This document shows positions 43,820-53,289 of a DNA stretch of 64,000 bases, piece after piece. How positions within the stretch are numbered: the first letter of the stretch is position 1; the number at the start of each line of letters is the position of its first letter. The stretch covers positions 496,001 to 560,000 of the forward strand of contig NZ_CP099391.1 in assembly GCF_023913515.1 (NCBI RefSeq), in the 5' to 3' direction. The translations under genes and the position numbers were made by a program. This DNA is from Natronococcus sp. CG52 (GTDB taxonomy: Archaea; Halobacteriota; Halobacteria; Halobacteriales; Natrialbaceae). The notes beneath the pieces were generated by a model. That model was not told the DNA's origin. It saw nothing but the letters and a program-made list of their open reading frames with translations, and did not search any database.

Positions 43820-44467
43820 ATGCACGTCGTCGTTCCGTTCGCCGCCGACACGCCGAAAACGCGCCTCGAACCGGTACTGGCGACCGAGGAGCGATCGGTG
43901 TTCGCGCGGGCCATGCTCGAGGACGTGCTGACCGCGATCGAGGCGACCGGCCGCGAGACCACGGTCGTCTCGACGGCGCCGCTCGACCTCGAGGACTCGC
44001 TCTCGGCGACCGTAACCGTCGACGATCGGCCGCTGACGGCGGCGGTCAACGATCGGCTCCCGACGAGCCGCGGGGACGAGCCCGTCGCCGTCGTGATGGC
44101 CGACCTCGCGCTGACGACGGCGGACGCGCTCGAGCGGCTGTTCGCTGCCGCCGGCGACGTCGTGATCGCGCCCGGACGCGGCGGCGGGACGAACGCGCTC
44201 GTCGTGCGCCACCCCGAGTTTCGGGTGGACTACCACGGGGGTTCGTATCTCGACCACCGCGAGATCGCCGCCGAGATCGGGGCCGATCTCGGGACGATCG
44301 ACTCGTTTCGGCTCGGCACGGACGTCGACGAACCGGCGGACCTCGTCGAGGTACTCGTTCACGGGACCGGCCGCGCTCCCGCCCGCCTCCGGAACCTCGG
44401 CTTCGAACTCGACACCAGCGGCGGCCGCGTCGGCCTCGCTCGCGCGGCGGACTCGGTGCGGGACTAG
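43820..44467 (+). CDS. cofC: 2-phospho-L-lactate guanylyltransferase
   Basis: 215 residues. [20 protein letters not shown] is the CofC nucleotide-binding start, followed by [18 protein letters not shown] and [19 protein letters not shown], all family hallmarks. CofC activates 2-phospholactate (or phosphoenolpyruvate) with GTP for coenzyme F420 assembly. cofG and cofH, for the deazaflavin half of F420, lie 2-5 kb downstream. Preceded by a 130-base spacer after cetZ; no overlap with neighbours. Confidence 0.92.
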   Translation: MHVVVPFAADTPKTRLEPVLATEERSVFARAMLEDVLTAIEATGRETTVVSTAPLDLEDSLSATVTVDDRPLTAAVNDRLPTSRGDEPVAVVMADLALTTADALERLFAAAGDVVIAPGRGGGTNALVVRHPEFRVDYHGGSYLDHREIAAEIGADLGTIDSFRLGTDVDEPADLVEVLVHGTGRAPARLRNLGFELDTSGGRVGLARAADSVRD

Positions 44468-44602
44468 CGCGAACCGTTCGTGTTTAGCTGAATCGAGCCG
44501 TCCCAGGAGCGGTACGTCGCTGTACTCGACCGGATCCGGGTATCGTCGTTCGCATTGCGACGCCGCACTGGCGAAAAAGCTGGAGCCGACGTCGACGCGC
44601 GT

Positions 44603-45559
44603 TTATTTGGAGGCTGATTCGGCTTTCACCTGCTCCGTTTCCAGGCCGACGTCTTCCGGCGTCAGTCGCTCGGGGAGGTCCTCGCCGCGGTCACCGGTTA
44701 CGGCACCGAGGATTTCTTTGAGGTACGCGTTGAACAGCGTCGGGTTCTCGCTCATTGGAAAATGCCCGATTTCCGTCATCTCGATCGCCGTCGCCCCCTC
44801 TCCGACGCCCTCGGCGATGTCGAATCCGTCCTCCGGCGTCGTCAGGTAGTCGTACTGTCCGTTCGCGATGAACAGCGGACACTCGGTGGCGTCGATCTGA
44901 TCGAGTTTATCCCGATAATCGTGATCGACCGAGTAGAAGTACAGATCCCCCTTGAATACGCCGGTGGCGCCCTGTTCGTAGTGGTACATCGTCTCGCGAC
45001 GAGTGTGATCCGGCCCCTGCGGTGCCATCAGTCCCCAACAGGAGTAGGCGTTTACCTCGGTCGTGTTGACGCGCGGGTGATCGAGCCAGTCGATATAGAA
45101 GCCGGGACTGTACGCGCCCGCTTCCAGCCCGACGATCGCCCGGAACCGGTCGGGATACCAGTCGGCCAGTTCCAGCGCGATGTTTCCGCCCATGCTACAG
45201 CCGAGGTAGATCGGATCCTCGAGTTCCAGCGCGTCGGCGATCGCGACGATCCGCTCGGCGAACTCCTCCCCGGTCATCGAGTAGTCTTCCAGCCACCACT
45301 CCTGGGTCGGCGGGGGCGCAGACTTCCCGTGGTAGGGCAGATCGTACGCGATTACGCGGAACTCTTCGGTGATCTCCTCGTCGGCGAGGACGTGCCGCCA
45401 CTCCTGATTGTTACAGCCCGCCGTGTGCTGACAGAGAAGCGGGATTCCGTCTTCCGGTCCGTTCTCTTCGAAGTACACCCGGTGAGTCACGCCGCCGATG
45501 TCGACGTGGACGTATCGCCCGGTGATCGATTCCACGCTGTCCAGCTCGTCGACGCTCAT
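44603..45559 (-). CDS. Alpha/beta hydrolase
   Basis: 318 residues. Nucleophile elbow GCSMGGN (about 144-150), oxyanion region CQHTAGCNNQEW, acid in NGQYDYLTTP and His in EIGHFPMSENP make a full catalytic triad. YDLPYHGKS is typical of the haloalkane-dehalogenase and C-C-hydrolase-like branch. Its start overlaps the end of the upstream SCP2-like gene by four bases, so the pair is co-translated. A role in lipid or aromatic catabolism is suggested but not shown. Confidence 0.85.
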   Translation of the reverse strand: MSVDELDSVESITGRYVHVDIGGVTHRVYFEENGPEDGIPLLCQHTAGCNNQEWRHVLADEEITEEFRVIAYDLPYHGKSAPPPTQEWWLEDYSMTGEEFAERIVAIADALELEDPIYLGCSMGGNIALELADWYPDRFRAIVGLEAGAYSPGFYIDWLDHPRVNTTEVNAYSCWGLMAPQGPDHTRRETMYHYEQGATGVFKGDLYFYSVDHDYRDKLDQIDATECPLFIANGQYDYLTTPEDGFDIAEGVGEGATAIEMTEIGHFPMSENPTLFNAYLKEILGAVTGDRGEDLPERLTPEDVGLETEQVKAESASK

Positions 45560-45987
45560 AGGTTGCCTCCGTCGTTGTGCGCTTTCCGCATCAGGTCGAG
45601 CGTCCGCTGGAACGCCCGCAGGTTCTGGAAAATCTTCTCGTTGTCTCCGGCCAGTTCGAGGTGGCCTTCCTCGTTACGGACCGCCGTCCGATAGTGCGAC
45701 GCGATGATCTCGTGGTTGAACGCCGGCGGCGTCTCCTGGACGAATTCTTCCCACGCTTCCCGCGCGCCTTCGACACCGAACGACCACTGATGGTTCAGTC
45801 CCGGATTCGGAGTTATCTCGTCGATTCGGCCGCCGTTCATCGCGACCAGGAACCGCTCGTCGCCGATCTCCACGTAGAAATTCTCGTCGAACTTGTCGTG
45901 GCCCCTGACCTGCATCTCCGGATCTTCGTTGACCGTTTCTTTGAAGTGTTCCCACCAGCCGTGGCTGGCAAATTCCGTCTCGGTCAC
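45556..45987 (-). CDS. SCP2-like small protein
   Basis: 143 residues. WWEHFKETVNEDPEMQVRGH, then FYVEIGDERFLVAMNGGRID and HQWSFGVEGAREAWEEFVQE follow the pattern of SCP2-type sterol/lipid-binding domains: an amphipathic helix, a beta-sheet with a hydrophobic cavity, and an Ala/Trp helix. Overlaps the downstream hydrolase gene by four bases (ATGA-type junction), implying that the two act on the same hydrophobic ligand. Family call is tentative. Confidence 0.65.
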   Translation of the reverse strand: MTETEFASHGWWEHFKETVNEDPEMQVRGHDKFDENFYVEIGDERFLVAMNGGRIDEITPNPGLNHQWSFGVEGAREAWEEFVQETPPAFNHEIIASHYRTAVRNEEGHLELAGDNEKIFQNLRAFQRTLDLMRKAHNDGGNL

Positions 45988-46486
45988 TGTGTATCACGCC
46001 CGCTTGGGCATCGCCGTGTGCACTCGGGATCGAATAAAGGAGTTCGATAGTTCCAATCGTTTCGGTGTCTCCGATCCGACGTAATCCCCTCACAACCCTG
46101 TCATCCGTCCGCCGCGTCGTTCGTTACCGTCCACAGCGTTGTCCTCGATCGGTGCGAAAGCCGGAACTTCGATCCGAGCGGGCTGTCACTTCGGTACGCT
46201 CTTTCGGCGCAGTTGGCCGAATTTCACCGTTATTTCGCCCATTTACTCGCCGTCGTCGAGTCGTCGTCCTACTCGCGGCCGCCGTCCGTATCTCACGGGC
46301 GAGCCGCGAGGCTTCCACACCGCATTACTGCGCGATCAACACGCCACTCGCGTTCGGCACATCGACGCTGCCCGCTTCTCGGTCAGTCGATCGCGACGTC
46401 TCGGGACCGCCGCCGCGCGTGACCGATCGCGACGCAACTCGAGTCAAAGTGAAACCTTATGTGCGGAGCGGCGACACTCCGAGGTA
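45988..46486. other. 500-base spacer before cofG
   Basis: Divergent spacer between the SCP2-like gene and cofG. Frames through it are Arg/Ser-rich and not protein-like; the long + frame running into cofG from 46139 is open by composition only. I see no RNA or repeat. A GAGGT ribosome-binding-like sequence lies at 46481-46485, directly before the cofG ATG. Confidence 0.4.
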
Positions 46487-47650
46487 ATGCTCTCCGGTGC
46501 GAGCGAGTACGGCGTCGAGGTTACGATCGACGATGCAGCCGTCGAGCGCCTGCTCGCGGTGGATCCCGGCGACGTCGAGGCCCCGCCGGAACTGAGTTTC
46601 GCGCGGAACGTCTTCGTCCCGCTGACGACGGCGTGTCGCTACACTTGCACCTACTGTACCTACTTCGATCCGCCGGGAGCGGCCTCGCTGCTCTCGCTCG
46701 AGGAGGTCCGTGACATCTGCGAGCGCGGCGCCGACGCCGGCTGTACGGAGGCGCTCTTTACGTTCGGCGACGACCCCGACGACCGCTACGCCGAAATCCA
46801 CGATCAGCTCGAGGAGTGGGGTCACGACTCGATTCACAGCTACCTGCGCGAGGCCTGTGAGGTCGCGCTCGAGGAAGGCCTGCTCCCGCACGCGAATCCG
46901 GGCGACCAGACGCGCGAGCAGATGGAGACGGTCGCCGACGTCAACGCCAGCATGGGCGTGATGCTCGAGACGACGGCCGAGGTCGACGCCCACGCCGGCT
47001 CCCGGCGAAAGGAGCCGGGACAGCGGTTGCGAACGATTCGGAACGCGGGCGAACTCGACGTGGCGTTCACCACGGGAATCCTCGTCGGGATCGGCGAGGA
47101 CTGGCGCGACCGAGCCGAGAGCCTTCTCGCGATCCGGGAGATGCACGAGCGCTACGACCACATCCAGGAGGTGATCGTCCAGCCGGTCGCGACCAACGAG
47201 CGTTGGTCCGGGGAGACGCCCGGCCTCGAGACGATGCGGCGGGTGACGGCGATGGCGCGGGCCGCCCTCCCCGAGGAGATCTCCGTGCAGGTGCCGCCGA
47301 ACCTCGCGCCGGCGCGGGACCTGATCGACTGCGGGGTCGACGATCTGGGCGGCGTCTCGCCGGTAACCGACGATCACATCAACCCCGACTACAAGTGGCC
47401 CGCGCTCCGGGAACTCGAGGAGATCGCCGCCGAGGCCGGGCTTCCCCTGCGCGAGCGACTCCCCGTCTACGAGCGCTTCCTCCCCGCCGATCTACGGACG
47501 AACGAGTTCGACGGCGTCGGGGCCGACGGAACCGGGCCGGACGAGACCAGCCGGGAGTGGATTTCGCCGCAGATTCGGGACGCGATCGAGGCCGACGACT
47601 CCGCCGGTGATCGCTACCGGCGGGTACTCCGGCACGGAACGCCCGAGTAA
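46487..47650 (+). CDS. cofG: 7,8-didemethyl-8-hydroxy-5-deazariboflavin synthase, CofG subunit
   Basis: 387 residues from MLSGASEYGVEVTID. The radical-SAM cluster is C50-x3-C54-x2-C57 (ACRYTCTYCTYF). GILVGIGEDWRDRAESLLAI and VIVQPVATNERW are characteristic of CofG. With CofH it makes the F0 deazaflavin from tyrosine and a ribityl pyrimidine. The start was set by the GAGGT motif just upstream and loss of conservation beyond it. cofH is 1.5 kb downstream on the opposite strand. Confidence 0.93.
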   Translation: MLSGASEYGVEVTIDDAAVERLLAVDPGDVEAPPELSFARNVFVPLTTACRYTCTYCTYFDPPGAASLLSLEEVRDICERGADAGCTEALFTFGDDPDDRYAEIHDQLEEWGHDSIHSYLREACEVALEEGLLPHANPGDQTREQMETVADVNASMGVMLETTAEVDAHAGSRRKEPGQRLRTIRNAGELDVAFTTGILVGIGEDWRDRAESLLAIREMHERYDHIQEVIVQPVATNERWSGETPGLETMRRVTAMARAALPEEISVQVPPNLAPARDLIDCGVDDLGGVSPVTDDHINPDYKWPALRELEEIAAEAGLPLRERLPVYERFLPADLRTNEFDGVGADGTGPDETSREWISPQIRDAIEADDSAGDRYRRVLRHGTPE

Positions 47651-47723
47651 CGGCCGGTTTCGCCGAACTTTCTCTCGTTTTGCGCCGAATAGCTTATAGG
47701 CGATTAGTGTAATGGGTCCTGAT

Positions 47724-47740
47724 ATGGTAAGACATACCAT
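47724..47740. promoter_or_regulatory. Palindrome upstream of the GvpH-like gene
   Basis: ATGGTA (47724-47729), spacer AGACA, TACCAT (47735-47740): a perfect inverted repeat of six-base arms, 42 bases before the next start codon, in an AT-rich setting. A candidate operator. Confidence 0.45.
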
Positions 47741-47782
47741 TAAGATCCTGTCCACGGTTCGGACCGTCAGCGGTGATACCCG

Positions 47783-48319
47783 ATGAGCGACGATCCGTCC
47801 GACGACGGGGAGGACGAGAGTTCCGATCGACCCCCCGACGACGAGAGAACGAACTCGAGCGGGTTTCGTCTCGAGGCCGGACTACGGCCGTTATCGGACA
47901 TCCTCGGCACTCTGTTCGAGGTTTCCGTCACCGACGTCCCGCCACCACCGACGGAGCCGCCCGACCGGTCGGTCGCGGACGACGAAACGCCGCGTCGGTC
48001 GGAGGGCGACTCGCAGCGCTCGGTAGACCGCGAGCGAACGGATCGCCCCCGGAAGAAGCGTCAGCGCACGTTCCCGTCCGACGGGTACCTGATCGATACC
48101 CGACGCGAGAACGGAGAGTTCGTCGTCACCGCCGACATCCCGGGCGCGAGCGTGAACGATCTCTCTATCGGGATCGATCCCCGGACGAACGAACTGGTGA
48201 TCGGTATGACGGGATCCGTCCTCGAGCGCATCGAGCCGCCGTGGCGGTCGAGCGAGGCGACTCGAGTGCGGTTCAACAACGGCGTCCTCGAGGTCCGGCT
48301 GCGATCGGACGAACCCTGA
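47783..48319 (+). CDS. GvpH / Hsp20-like protein
   Basis: 178 residues. The first 95 are acidic and disordered; the C-terminal 80 (about 98-178) form an Hsp20/alpha-crystallin-like sheet: DTRRENGEFVVTADIPGASV, LSIGIDPRTNELVIGM and RVRFNNGVLEVRL. SGFRLEAGLRPLSDILGTLF near residue 32 resembles the GvpH gas-vesicle accessory protein. No other gvp gene is present, so this is either an orphan or a small heat-shock-like chaperone. A palindrome sits in its promoter region. Confidence 0.8.
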   Translation: MSDDPSDDGEDESSDRPPDDERTNSSGFRLEAGLRPLSDILGTLFEVSVTDVPPPPTEPPDRSVADDETPRRSEGDSQRSVDRERTDRPRKKRQRTFPSDGYLIDTRRENGEFVVTADIPGASVNDLSIGIDPRTNELVIGMTGSVLERIEPPWRSSEATRVRFNNGVLEVRLRSDEP

Positions 48320-48498
48320 ACCGAACCGCGAGGTCCAGTCGGAATCGGTTTGCGCCGTTCGCGTCCATCGGCAGCGCCGTCGAAGGGACTACCCGCGACG
48401 CAGCCGACGGACTTCGAACGACACGGAAACGGCCAATTCGGCGGACGTACCAGTACTTCGTCTGAGAGCTATATCTCCGTCCGCGTCGTAGTTTCCGT

Positions 48499-48741
48499 AT
48501 GGACAGTGATACGATCGCGTTCGGCGCTCCGATTGTCGGACTCTTTCTCGGCGCGGTGATCCTCGTGGTCAGCCTCTTCGTGAGCGGCCTGACTATCGTG
48601 GCCGCCCTCGGCGGACTGATCGGCCTGCTCAGCATCGCTGCGCTCGCGATCGCGGTCGCCCGTTCCGTGGGCGAAGAGCCGTCGGTCAGCGTTACCCGAC
48701 GCGGAGGCGGCGAGCCACGGCGCGCTCGCAGGGCGGAGTGA
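48499..48741 (+). CDS. Small two-helix membrane protein
   Basis: 80 residues. Two hydrophobic helices (about 8-30 and 34-54) separated by a Gly pair, and a basic C-terminal tail (RRGGGEPRRARRAE) that should face the cytoplasm. No family recognised. Tail-to-tail with the following minus-strand gene. Confidence 0.7.
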   Translation: MDSDTIAFGAPIVGLFLGAVILVVSLFVSGLTIVAALGGLIGLLSIAALAIAVARSVGEEPSVSVTRRGGGEPRRARRAE

Positions 48742-48747
48742 ACCGGC

Positions 48748-49020
48748 TCAGGTGATCCGGTAGCGATCCCCGTTTACCCGCTCGAGCGTCGCCGTCTCGT
48801 GCAGGGTGAGGACCCGTCCGGTCGGGTTCGATCTGATCGCGGCGTCGGCGTCGACGCCCTCGAGCGTACCCAGTAGCTGTGCCTTCGGTGGACCCTGGGT
48901 CGCGCCGCAGTCGTAGACGGTGAGCAGCCCGCGCTCTCCGTCCTCACGCTCGTAGACGACGAGACGGGCGTGGTTCGGCAGGTGCCAGCTTTGCTCGCCG
49001 ATCTGGTGGAGATGATTCAT
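48748..49020 (-). CDS. Small conserved-looking haloarchaeal protein
   Basis: 90 residues from MNHLHQIGEQSWHLPNHARL. Beta-rich pattern: VVYEREDGERGLLTVYDCGA, QLLGTLEGVDADAAIRSNPT, TLERVNGDRYRIT. No catalytic motif. A longer start at 49224 is possible but its extra residues look like shadow sequence over the cofH end. Function unknown. Confidence 0.6.
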   Translation of the reverse strand: MNHLHQIGEQSWHLPNHARLVVYEREDGERGLLTVYDCGATQGPPKAQLLGTLEGVDADAAIRSNPTGRVLTLHETATLERVNGDRYRIT

Positions 49021-49123
49021 GCTCACTACCGCGGCCAGCGCGAGGAAAAGGCTCCGCTGCGGCAGTACCGGGCCGTGGTGTTCGAACGCAGTATCGATCC
49101 CAGTTACCGATTTCCGATTTCGA

Positions 49124-50497
49124 TCAGTCGTCGGCAGGGACGGTCCGCTCCTCCCGCGTGAGCAGCGGCGTCCCGTCGGCCTCCGGCCCGAGTTCGGGGC
49201 CGAACGGCGGTTCGTCGGGGTCAATCACGCGTCGCTGCTCGTAGTCGGTCGAGCGCTCGACCGGGATCCGTCCGATCGAGCGGACGAGGTCGACGTAGTC
49301 GGAAAACGAGCGGAACTCGCCGTACTCGCCGCCGGCGCGCTTGGTGATCTCCTCGGAGAGAATCGTCCCCATGAAGTCGTCGGCGCCACAGGAGAGCATC
49401 TTCAGCCCTTGCTCGTCGCCGTACTTGACCCACGAGGACTGGATGTGCTCGACGTTGTCGAGGAAGAGCCGCGAGACGGCGATCATGAGTTCGTCTTCGT
49501 CGTCGCTCGCGCCGCCGGAGACGACGTCGTGCTCGAACAGGGGCGTGTTCTGGTGGACGAACGAGAGCGGGACGAACTCCGTGATCGCGCCGTCGACGCG
49601 GTCCTGGAGGTCCCGAACCCGTTTCAGGTGCATCGCCCGGTGGGCCTCGTTCTCGACGTGGCCGTACATGATCGTGGCCGTCAGCCCCAGTCCGACGTCC
49701 GCGGCGGCCTCCATCGCCTCGAGCCACCCCCGGGTGTCGATCTTGCCGGGACAGATCACGTCGCGAACCTCGTCGACGAGGATCTCGGCGGCCGTGCCGG
49801 GGACCGTATCCAGTCCCGCCTCCCGTAGACGATCGTAGACCTCCTCGTACGACCAGTCGGTCCCCCGGCGCGCGTGGTAGGCCTCTTCCGGGGTCATCGA
49901 GTGGACGTGAACCCCGTCGACGCTCATCGCGTCGATCTGCTCGACGTAGGTGCCGGGATCCGTCGCGTACCGCGCGGGCGGTTTGAAGTTGACCTCTTTG
50001 GGACGGGGGTGGGCCTCGAGGATCTCGAGGTGCTCGTCGTCGAGCGCGAATCCGGGGTGGAGTCCGGAGACCGAGCAGACCTCGTAGATCCCGCGCTCGA
50101 CTGCGTTGGCGACGATCTCGCGCGATTCGGCGGGCGTCTTGGTGAACCCCTGGGTCTCGACGTCGGCGTCGCGCTCGAAGGTGTGAGCGGCGTCCTTGAA
50201 GTTGCAGAACAAGCACCCGACGTTGCAGGCGGTCGTGACGTTGTTGTTCAGGTTCGCGACGAAGGTCACCTCCTCGCCGACGACCTCGGCGCGGCGCCGA
50301 TCGGCGGCCTCGAGCACCCGTTCTTTGCGTCGCCGGTCGATGCCCTCGACGTCCGTTCCCGTCGTCAGTAACTCGGTGGCGTCGTCGACTGCCAGTCGGT
50401 CGCCACGCTGTGCCTTCTCGAGTGCGTTCTCGAACGATTGGTCGGTTTCGGGAACGTGGTCGAACGTGAGGTCGGCCTCGGTCACCGGTCGCTCCAT
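49124..50497 (-). CDS. cofH: 5-amino-6-(D-ribitylamino)uracil-L-tyrosine transferase, CofH subunit
   Basis: 457 residues. Radical-SAM cysteines C91-x3-C95-x2-C98 (TACNVGCLFCNF). EVCSVSGLHPGFALDDEHLE, VHSMTPEEAYHARRGTDWSY and the closing WVKYGDEQGLKMLSCGADDF are strong CofH features. Works with CofG to build F0. Adjacent location of cofC, cofG and cofH indicates an F420 locus loosely spread over 7 kb with unrelated genes in between. Confidence 0.93.
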   Translation of the reverse strand: MERPVTEADLTFDHVPETDQSFENALEKAQRGDRLAVDDATELLTTGTDVEGIDRRRKERVLEAADRRRAEVVGEEVTFVANLNNNVTTACNVGCLFCNFKDAAHTFERDADVETQGFTKTPAESREIVANAVERGIYEVCSVSGLHPGFALDDEHLEILEAHPRPKEVNFKPPARYATDPGTYVEQIDAMSVDGVHVHSMTPEEAYHARRGTDWSYEEVYDRLREAGLDTVPGTAAEILVDEVRDVICPGKIDTRGWLEAMEAAADVGLGLTATIMYGHVENEAHRAMHLKRVRDLQDRVDGAITEFVPLSFVHQNTPLFEHDVVSGGASDDEDELMIAVSRLFLDNVEHIQSSWVKYGDEQGLKMLSCGADDFMGTILSEEITKRAGGEYGEFRSFSDYVDLVRSIGRIPVERSTDYEQRRVIDPDEPPFGPELGPEADGTPLLTREERTVPADD

Positions 50498-50620
50498 CGG
50501 CGTACCAATGCCGGTACAGCGAGAAAAGGGTGATGGATCGTTCGTTCCGTCCGCTCGAGGTAGTCGCGTCTCGGTCAGGACGACCGCTCGATCCGTACCA
50601 CTCGCGGACCGTCCACGGAC

Positions 50621-51418
50621 TCACGACTCGTCCGACTCGTTGCGGGCGGTGCCGGTGAGAATCAACTGTGCGGCCTCTTCGGGGGCATCCCAGTGGGGGT
50701 AGTGCCCGCTCCCCTCGAACCAGTACAGTCGCGCGTCGGGAAATCGGGCCATCGCGCGCTTTGCCTGACGGGGAAGCGTGACCCGATCCTTGCGCCCCCA
50801 GCCGATCACGATCGGTCCCGGTGCGGAGTCCGTCCCCGGTTGGCCGGATCCGAAGGCTAATCGACGAAGCAGTTCGTCGAAGGAGGGGGAGTCGGCGAAG
50901 GTTCGCATCTCCTCGCGGGCGACGTCGGCGGACAGCTTCCAGGGGCGAGCGGAGAGCTGGGCGAGGAGCAGGGTTCGACCCGCGGCACTGGCGGTAAGTT
51001 GGTCCATCACCGGTTGCAGCAAGCGGACGAGGCGAATCGACGGGGCGAGGGTCGCGTAGAAGAAGTACCGCTCCCATCCCGTCCAGAACCCGCCCGGAGC
51101 GAGCGCGACGGTCGCGCCAACGTCGCCCCGGCGTGCGAGTTCGAGGACGAGTCGTCCGCCCATCGAGTTCCCGACGACGTCGACTCCCTCGAGATCGTTT
51201 TCACCCAGAAACGAGGCGACGGCCTCGGCGAGGGTGTCGATGGAGACCTCGCCCGACAGCGGCGGCGTCTCGCCGTGGCCGGGGAGATCCACCGCGATCA
51301 CCTCGCGATCGGCGGCCAGCGTATCGAGTACCGGCATCCACGTCCGCCAGCTTCCGCCCAACCCGTGAACGAGGAGCAGCGGCTCGCCACTCCCACGTCG
51401 TCTGTGATTCATCTCCAT
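50621..51418 (-). CDS. Alpha/beta hydrolase
   Basis: 265 residues from MEMNHRRRGSGEPLLLVHGL. HGLGGSWRTW oxyanion region, nucleophile GNSMGGR (about 93-99), acid in GWGRKDRVTLP and His in EGSGHYPHWD give a complete triad. It resembles the esterase/lipase and BioH-like branch. No signal peptide; substrate unknown. It is divergent from purC with a 160-base spacer. Confidence 0.85.
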   Translation of the reverse strand: MEMNHRRRGSGEPLLLVHGLGGSWRTWMPVLDTLAADREVIAVDLPGHGETPPLSGEVSIDTLAEAVASFLGENDLEGVDVVGNSMGGRLVLELARRGDVGATVALAPGGFWTGWERYFFYATLAPSIRLVRLLQPVMDQLTASAAGRTLLLAQLSARPWKLSADVAREEMRTFADSPSFDELLRRLAFGSGQPGTDSAPGPIVIGWGRKDRVTLPRQAKRAMARFPDARLYWFEGSGHYPHWDAPEEAAQLILTGTARNESDES

Positions 51419-51577
51419 ACGCTTCGAAGGGCTGGTAGCTGCGTAGATCTTCCCCACCAATAAGTACGTAAGGTGGGCGCGAATTAGCGACTGGTCCGAT
51501 ACTGAAACCTTCTTAGGGTCCGGCCACCGCAACTGATACATGAACTGCGGCGTCCCAGCTATCCGCGGGTGTCTCGA

Positions 51578-52597
51578 ATGACGAGCGTCAAAGAGTTCCA
51601 CATCGAGGAAGAAGCGACGTCCGACAGTCTCGGGCAGGGCTCGTTCGTCTTCACCGACGACTACTCGGTGTTCGACTGGGGGAAGATGCCCGACCAGATT
51701 CCCGACAAGGGGGCCAGCCTCTGTACGATGGGCGCCTTTAATTTCGAACTGCTCGAGGACGCGGGCGTTCCGACCCACTACCGCGGCGTCGTCGAGAACG
51801 GCGAGATCCTGTCGCTCGAGGACGCCTCGCGACCGCCCTGGCAGATGGCCATCGATCTGACTCAGGTTCCGAGGCTCCCAAACGAGGGCCGAGAGTACGA
51901 CTACGACCACTATCACGAGGCGGCCGGACAGAACTACCTGATCCCGCTCGAGATCGTCTTCCGCAACCGCGTCCCCGTCGGCTCGAGTCTCCGCCGACGG
52001 ACCGATCCCGCCGATCACGGCCTCTCGTTCGAGAGTTGGCCCGACGAAGCCGTCGACCTCGAGGAACCGATCGTCGAGTTCTCCACGAAGTACGAGGAGG
52101 GCGACCGCTATCTCGACCGCGAGGAGGCCGACGCCATCGCCGGCAAGGCGGACATCGCCGACCTCGAGTCGATCGCCGACGAAGTCAACCGAGTCGTCAC
52201 CGATCAGGCCGTGGAGACCGAACTGTTCCACGAGGACGGCAAGATCGAATGTTGCTACTACGACGGCGGGATTCGAGTCGCCGACGTCGTCGGAACGTTC
52301 GACGAGAACCGCTTCAGCTACGGCGAAACGCAGCTGTCGAAAGAAGTCCTGCGCCAGTACCACAAGCGCACCCAGCCCGAGTGGGTCCAGGCCGTCAAGG
52401 CCGCGAAAGCCGAGGCGAAACGGGAGGACGTCGCCGACTGGAAGTCGCTCTGTGATCTCGAGCCGAAGCCGCTCGACGAGCGCGTGCTGAAGACCGCGCG
52501 GAACATGTACTGCGCCGGCACCAACACCTACACCGGACTGGACGTTTTCGACGCGCCGCCGCTCTCGAGTGCGGTCGGCTCCGTGCAGGGACTGTAA
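51578..52597 (+). CDS. purC: SAICAR synthetase (phosphoribosylaminoimidazole-succinocarboxamide synthase)
   Basis: 339 residues from MTSVKEFHIEEEATSDSLGQ. ATP-grasp-like SAICAR synthetase: GQGSFVFTDDYSVFDWGKMP, LIPLEIVFRNRVPVGSSLRR and the IVEFSTKYEEGDRYLDREEA region, where the usual bacterial order is present with halophilic insertions. Catalyses addition of aspartate to CAIR in purine synthesis. The long form (about 100 residues over the bacterial enzyme) is typical of Halobacteria. Start at ATG 51578; a GTG three codons earlier is possible. Confidence 0.93.
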   Translation: MTSVKEFHIEEEATSDSLGQGSFVFTDDYSVFDWGKMPDQIPDKGASLCTMGAFNFELLEDAGVPTHYRGVVENGEILSLEDASRPPWQMAIDLTQVPRLPNEGREYDYDHYHEAAGQNYLIPLEIVFRNRVPVGSSLRRRTDPADHGLSFESWPDEAVDLEEPIVEFSTKYEEGDRYLDREEADAIAGKADIADLESIADEVNRVVTDQAVETELFHEDGKIECCYYDGGIRVADVVGTFDENRFSYGETQLSKEVLRQYHKRTQPEWVQAVKAAKAEAKREDVADWKSLCDLEPKPLDERVLKTARNMYCAGTNTYTGLDVFDAPPLSSAVGSVQGL

Positions 52598-52848
52598 CCC
52601 TCTCTGGCCCCGTTGAAAATTTCCTCTTTGTATGAGATTTCATCTGAAATAGCCGTCACGTGGATGTGCGAACCTACCGCTGGTACTGCTATCAGCTACC
52701 GGCGATGCTGGTAGAGCCGTGCTGAATACGGGGCGCGTAGTCAGTGCGAGTCAGGGCCCGATCACCGTGGAATAGTGATTGGTCAATACAGGCCACAGAG
52801 ATACTATCATTGGAAAAGATTTATTATTTATAAATAAAACTCATTTTT

Positions 52849-53289
52849 ATGAATGTTATATCGGTATCTCGCCGGCACGTGATTGCTATACTCGGTCTTT
52901 CATCACTTGCAGGCTGTTTAGATGCTGTCCCGCTCAGGTCTGATAGTAAAACAGGCGTCCCGTTGGGAAGCCTTTTCATACATAATCCAAGTGAAGAACC
53001 ACAATCAGTACAACTGCGACTCGAACGTGCGGATGAAATCGTTTATGAAGGTGATGTAGAAGCAGCGGAAGGATACGAAATTATCGACCCGTCGTGGTCA
53101 ACGGAACCAGCCGAGTATACCCTGCTGTACGCCACTGATGAAGAAATCGGAAGCGCTTCGATTCCCACGGATTTCGAAGGAATGGCGAATTCAGCAGACT
53201 GCTACCACGCACTGTTTAACTTCCACGGTCCGCTGGAACCACAGGTTGAATTACGGGATTCTGATGAGTTTGCTGAGGGCACCTGTTAA
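52849..53289 (+). CDS. Short Tat lipoprotein in low-GC segment
   Basis: 146 residues. VSRRHVIAILGLSSLAGCLD is a twin-arginine signal with lipobox. The mature part is a predicted small beta domain (PLGSLFIHNPSEEPQSVQLR, EIVYEGDVEAAEGYEIIDPS) with two Cys (ADCYHALF, EGTC-stop). Codon use and GC are distinctly lower than the flanking genes. Similar exported proteins are scattered in haloarchaeal accessory DNA. Start at ATG 52849 follows an AT-rich promoter region. Confidence 0.75.
   Translation: MNVISVSRRHVIAILGLSSLAGCLDAVPLRSDSKTGVPLGSLFIHNPSEEPQSVQLRLERADEIVYEGDVEAAEGYEIIDPSWSTEPAEYTLLYATDEEIGSASIPTDFEGMANSADCYHALFNFHGPLEPQVELRDSDEFAEGTC

Noticed and set aside
46139-46486. N-terminal extension of cofG
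   Set aside because: Residues before the Met at 46487 are Arg/Ser-rich and unlike CofG; a GAGGT motif supports the later start.
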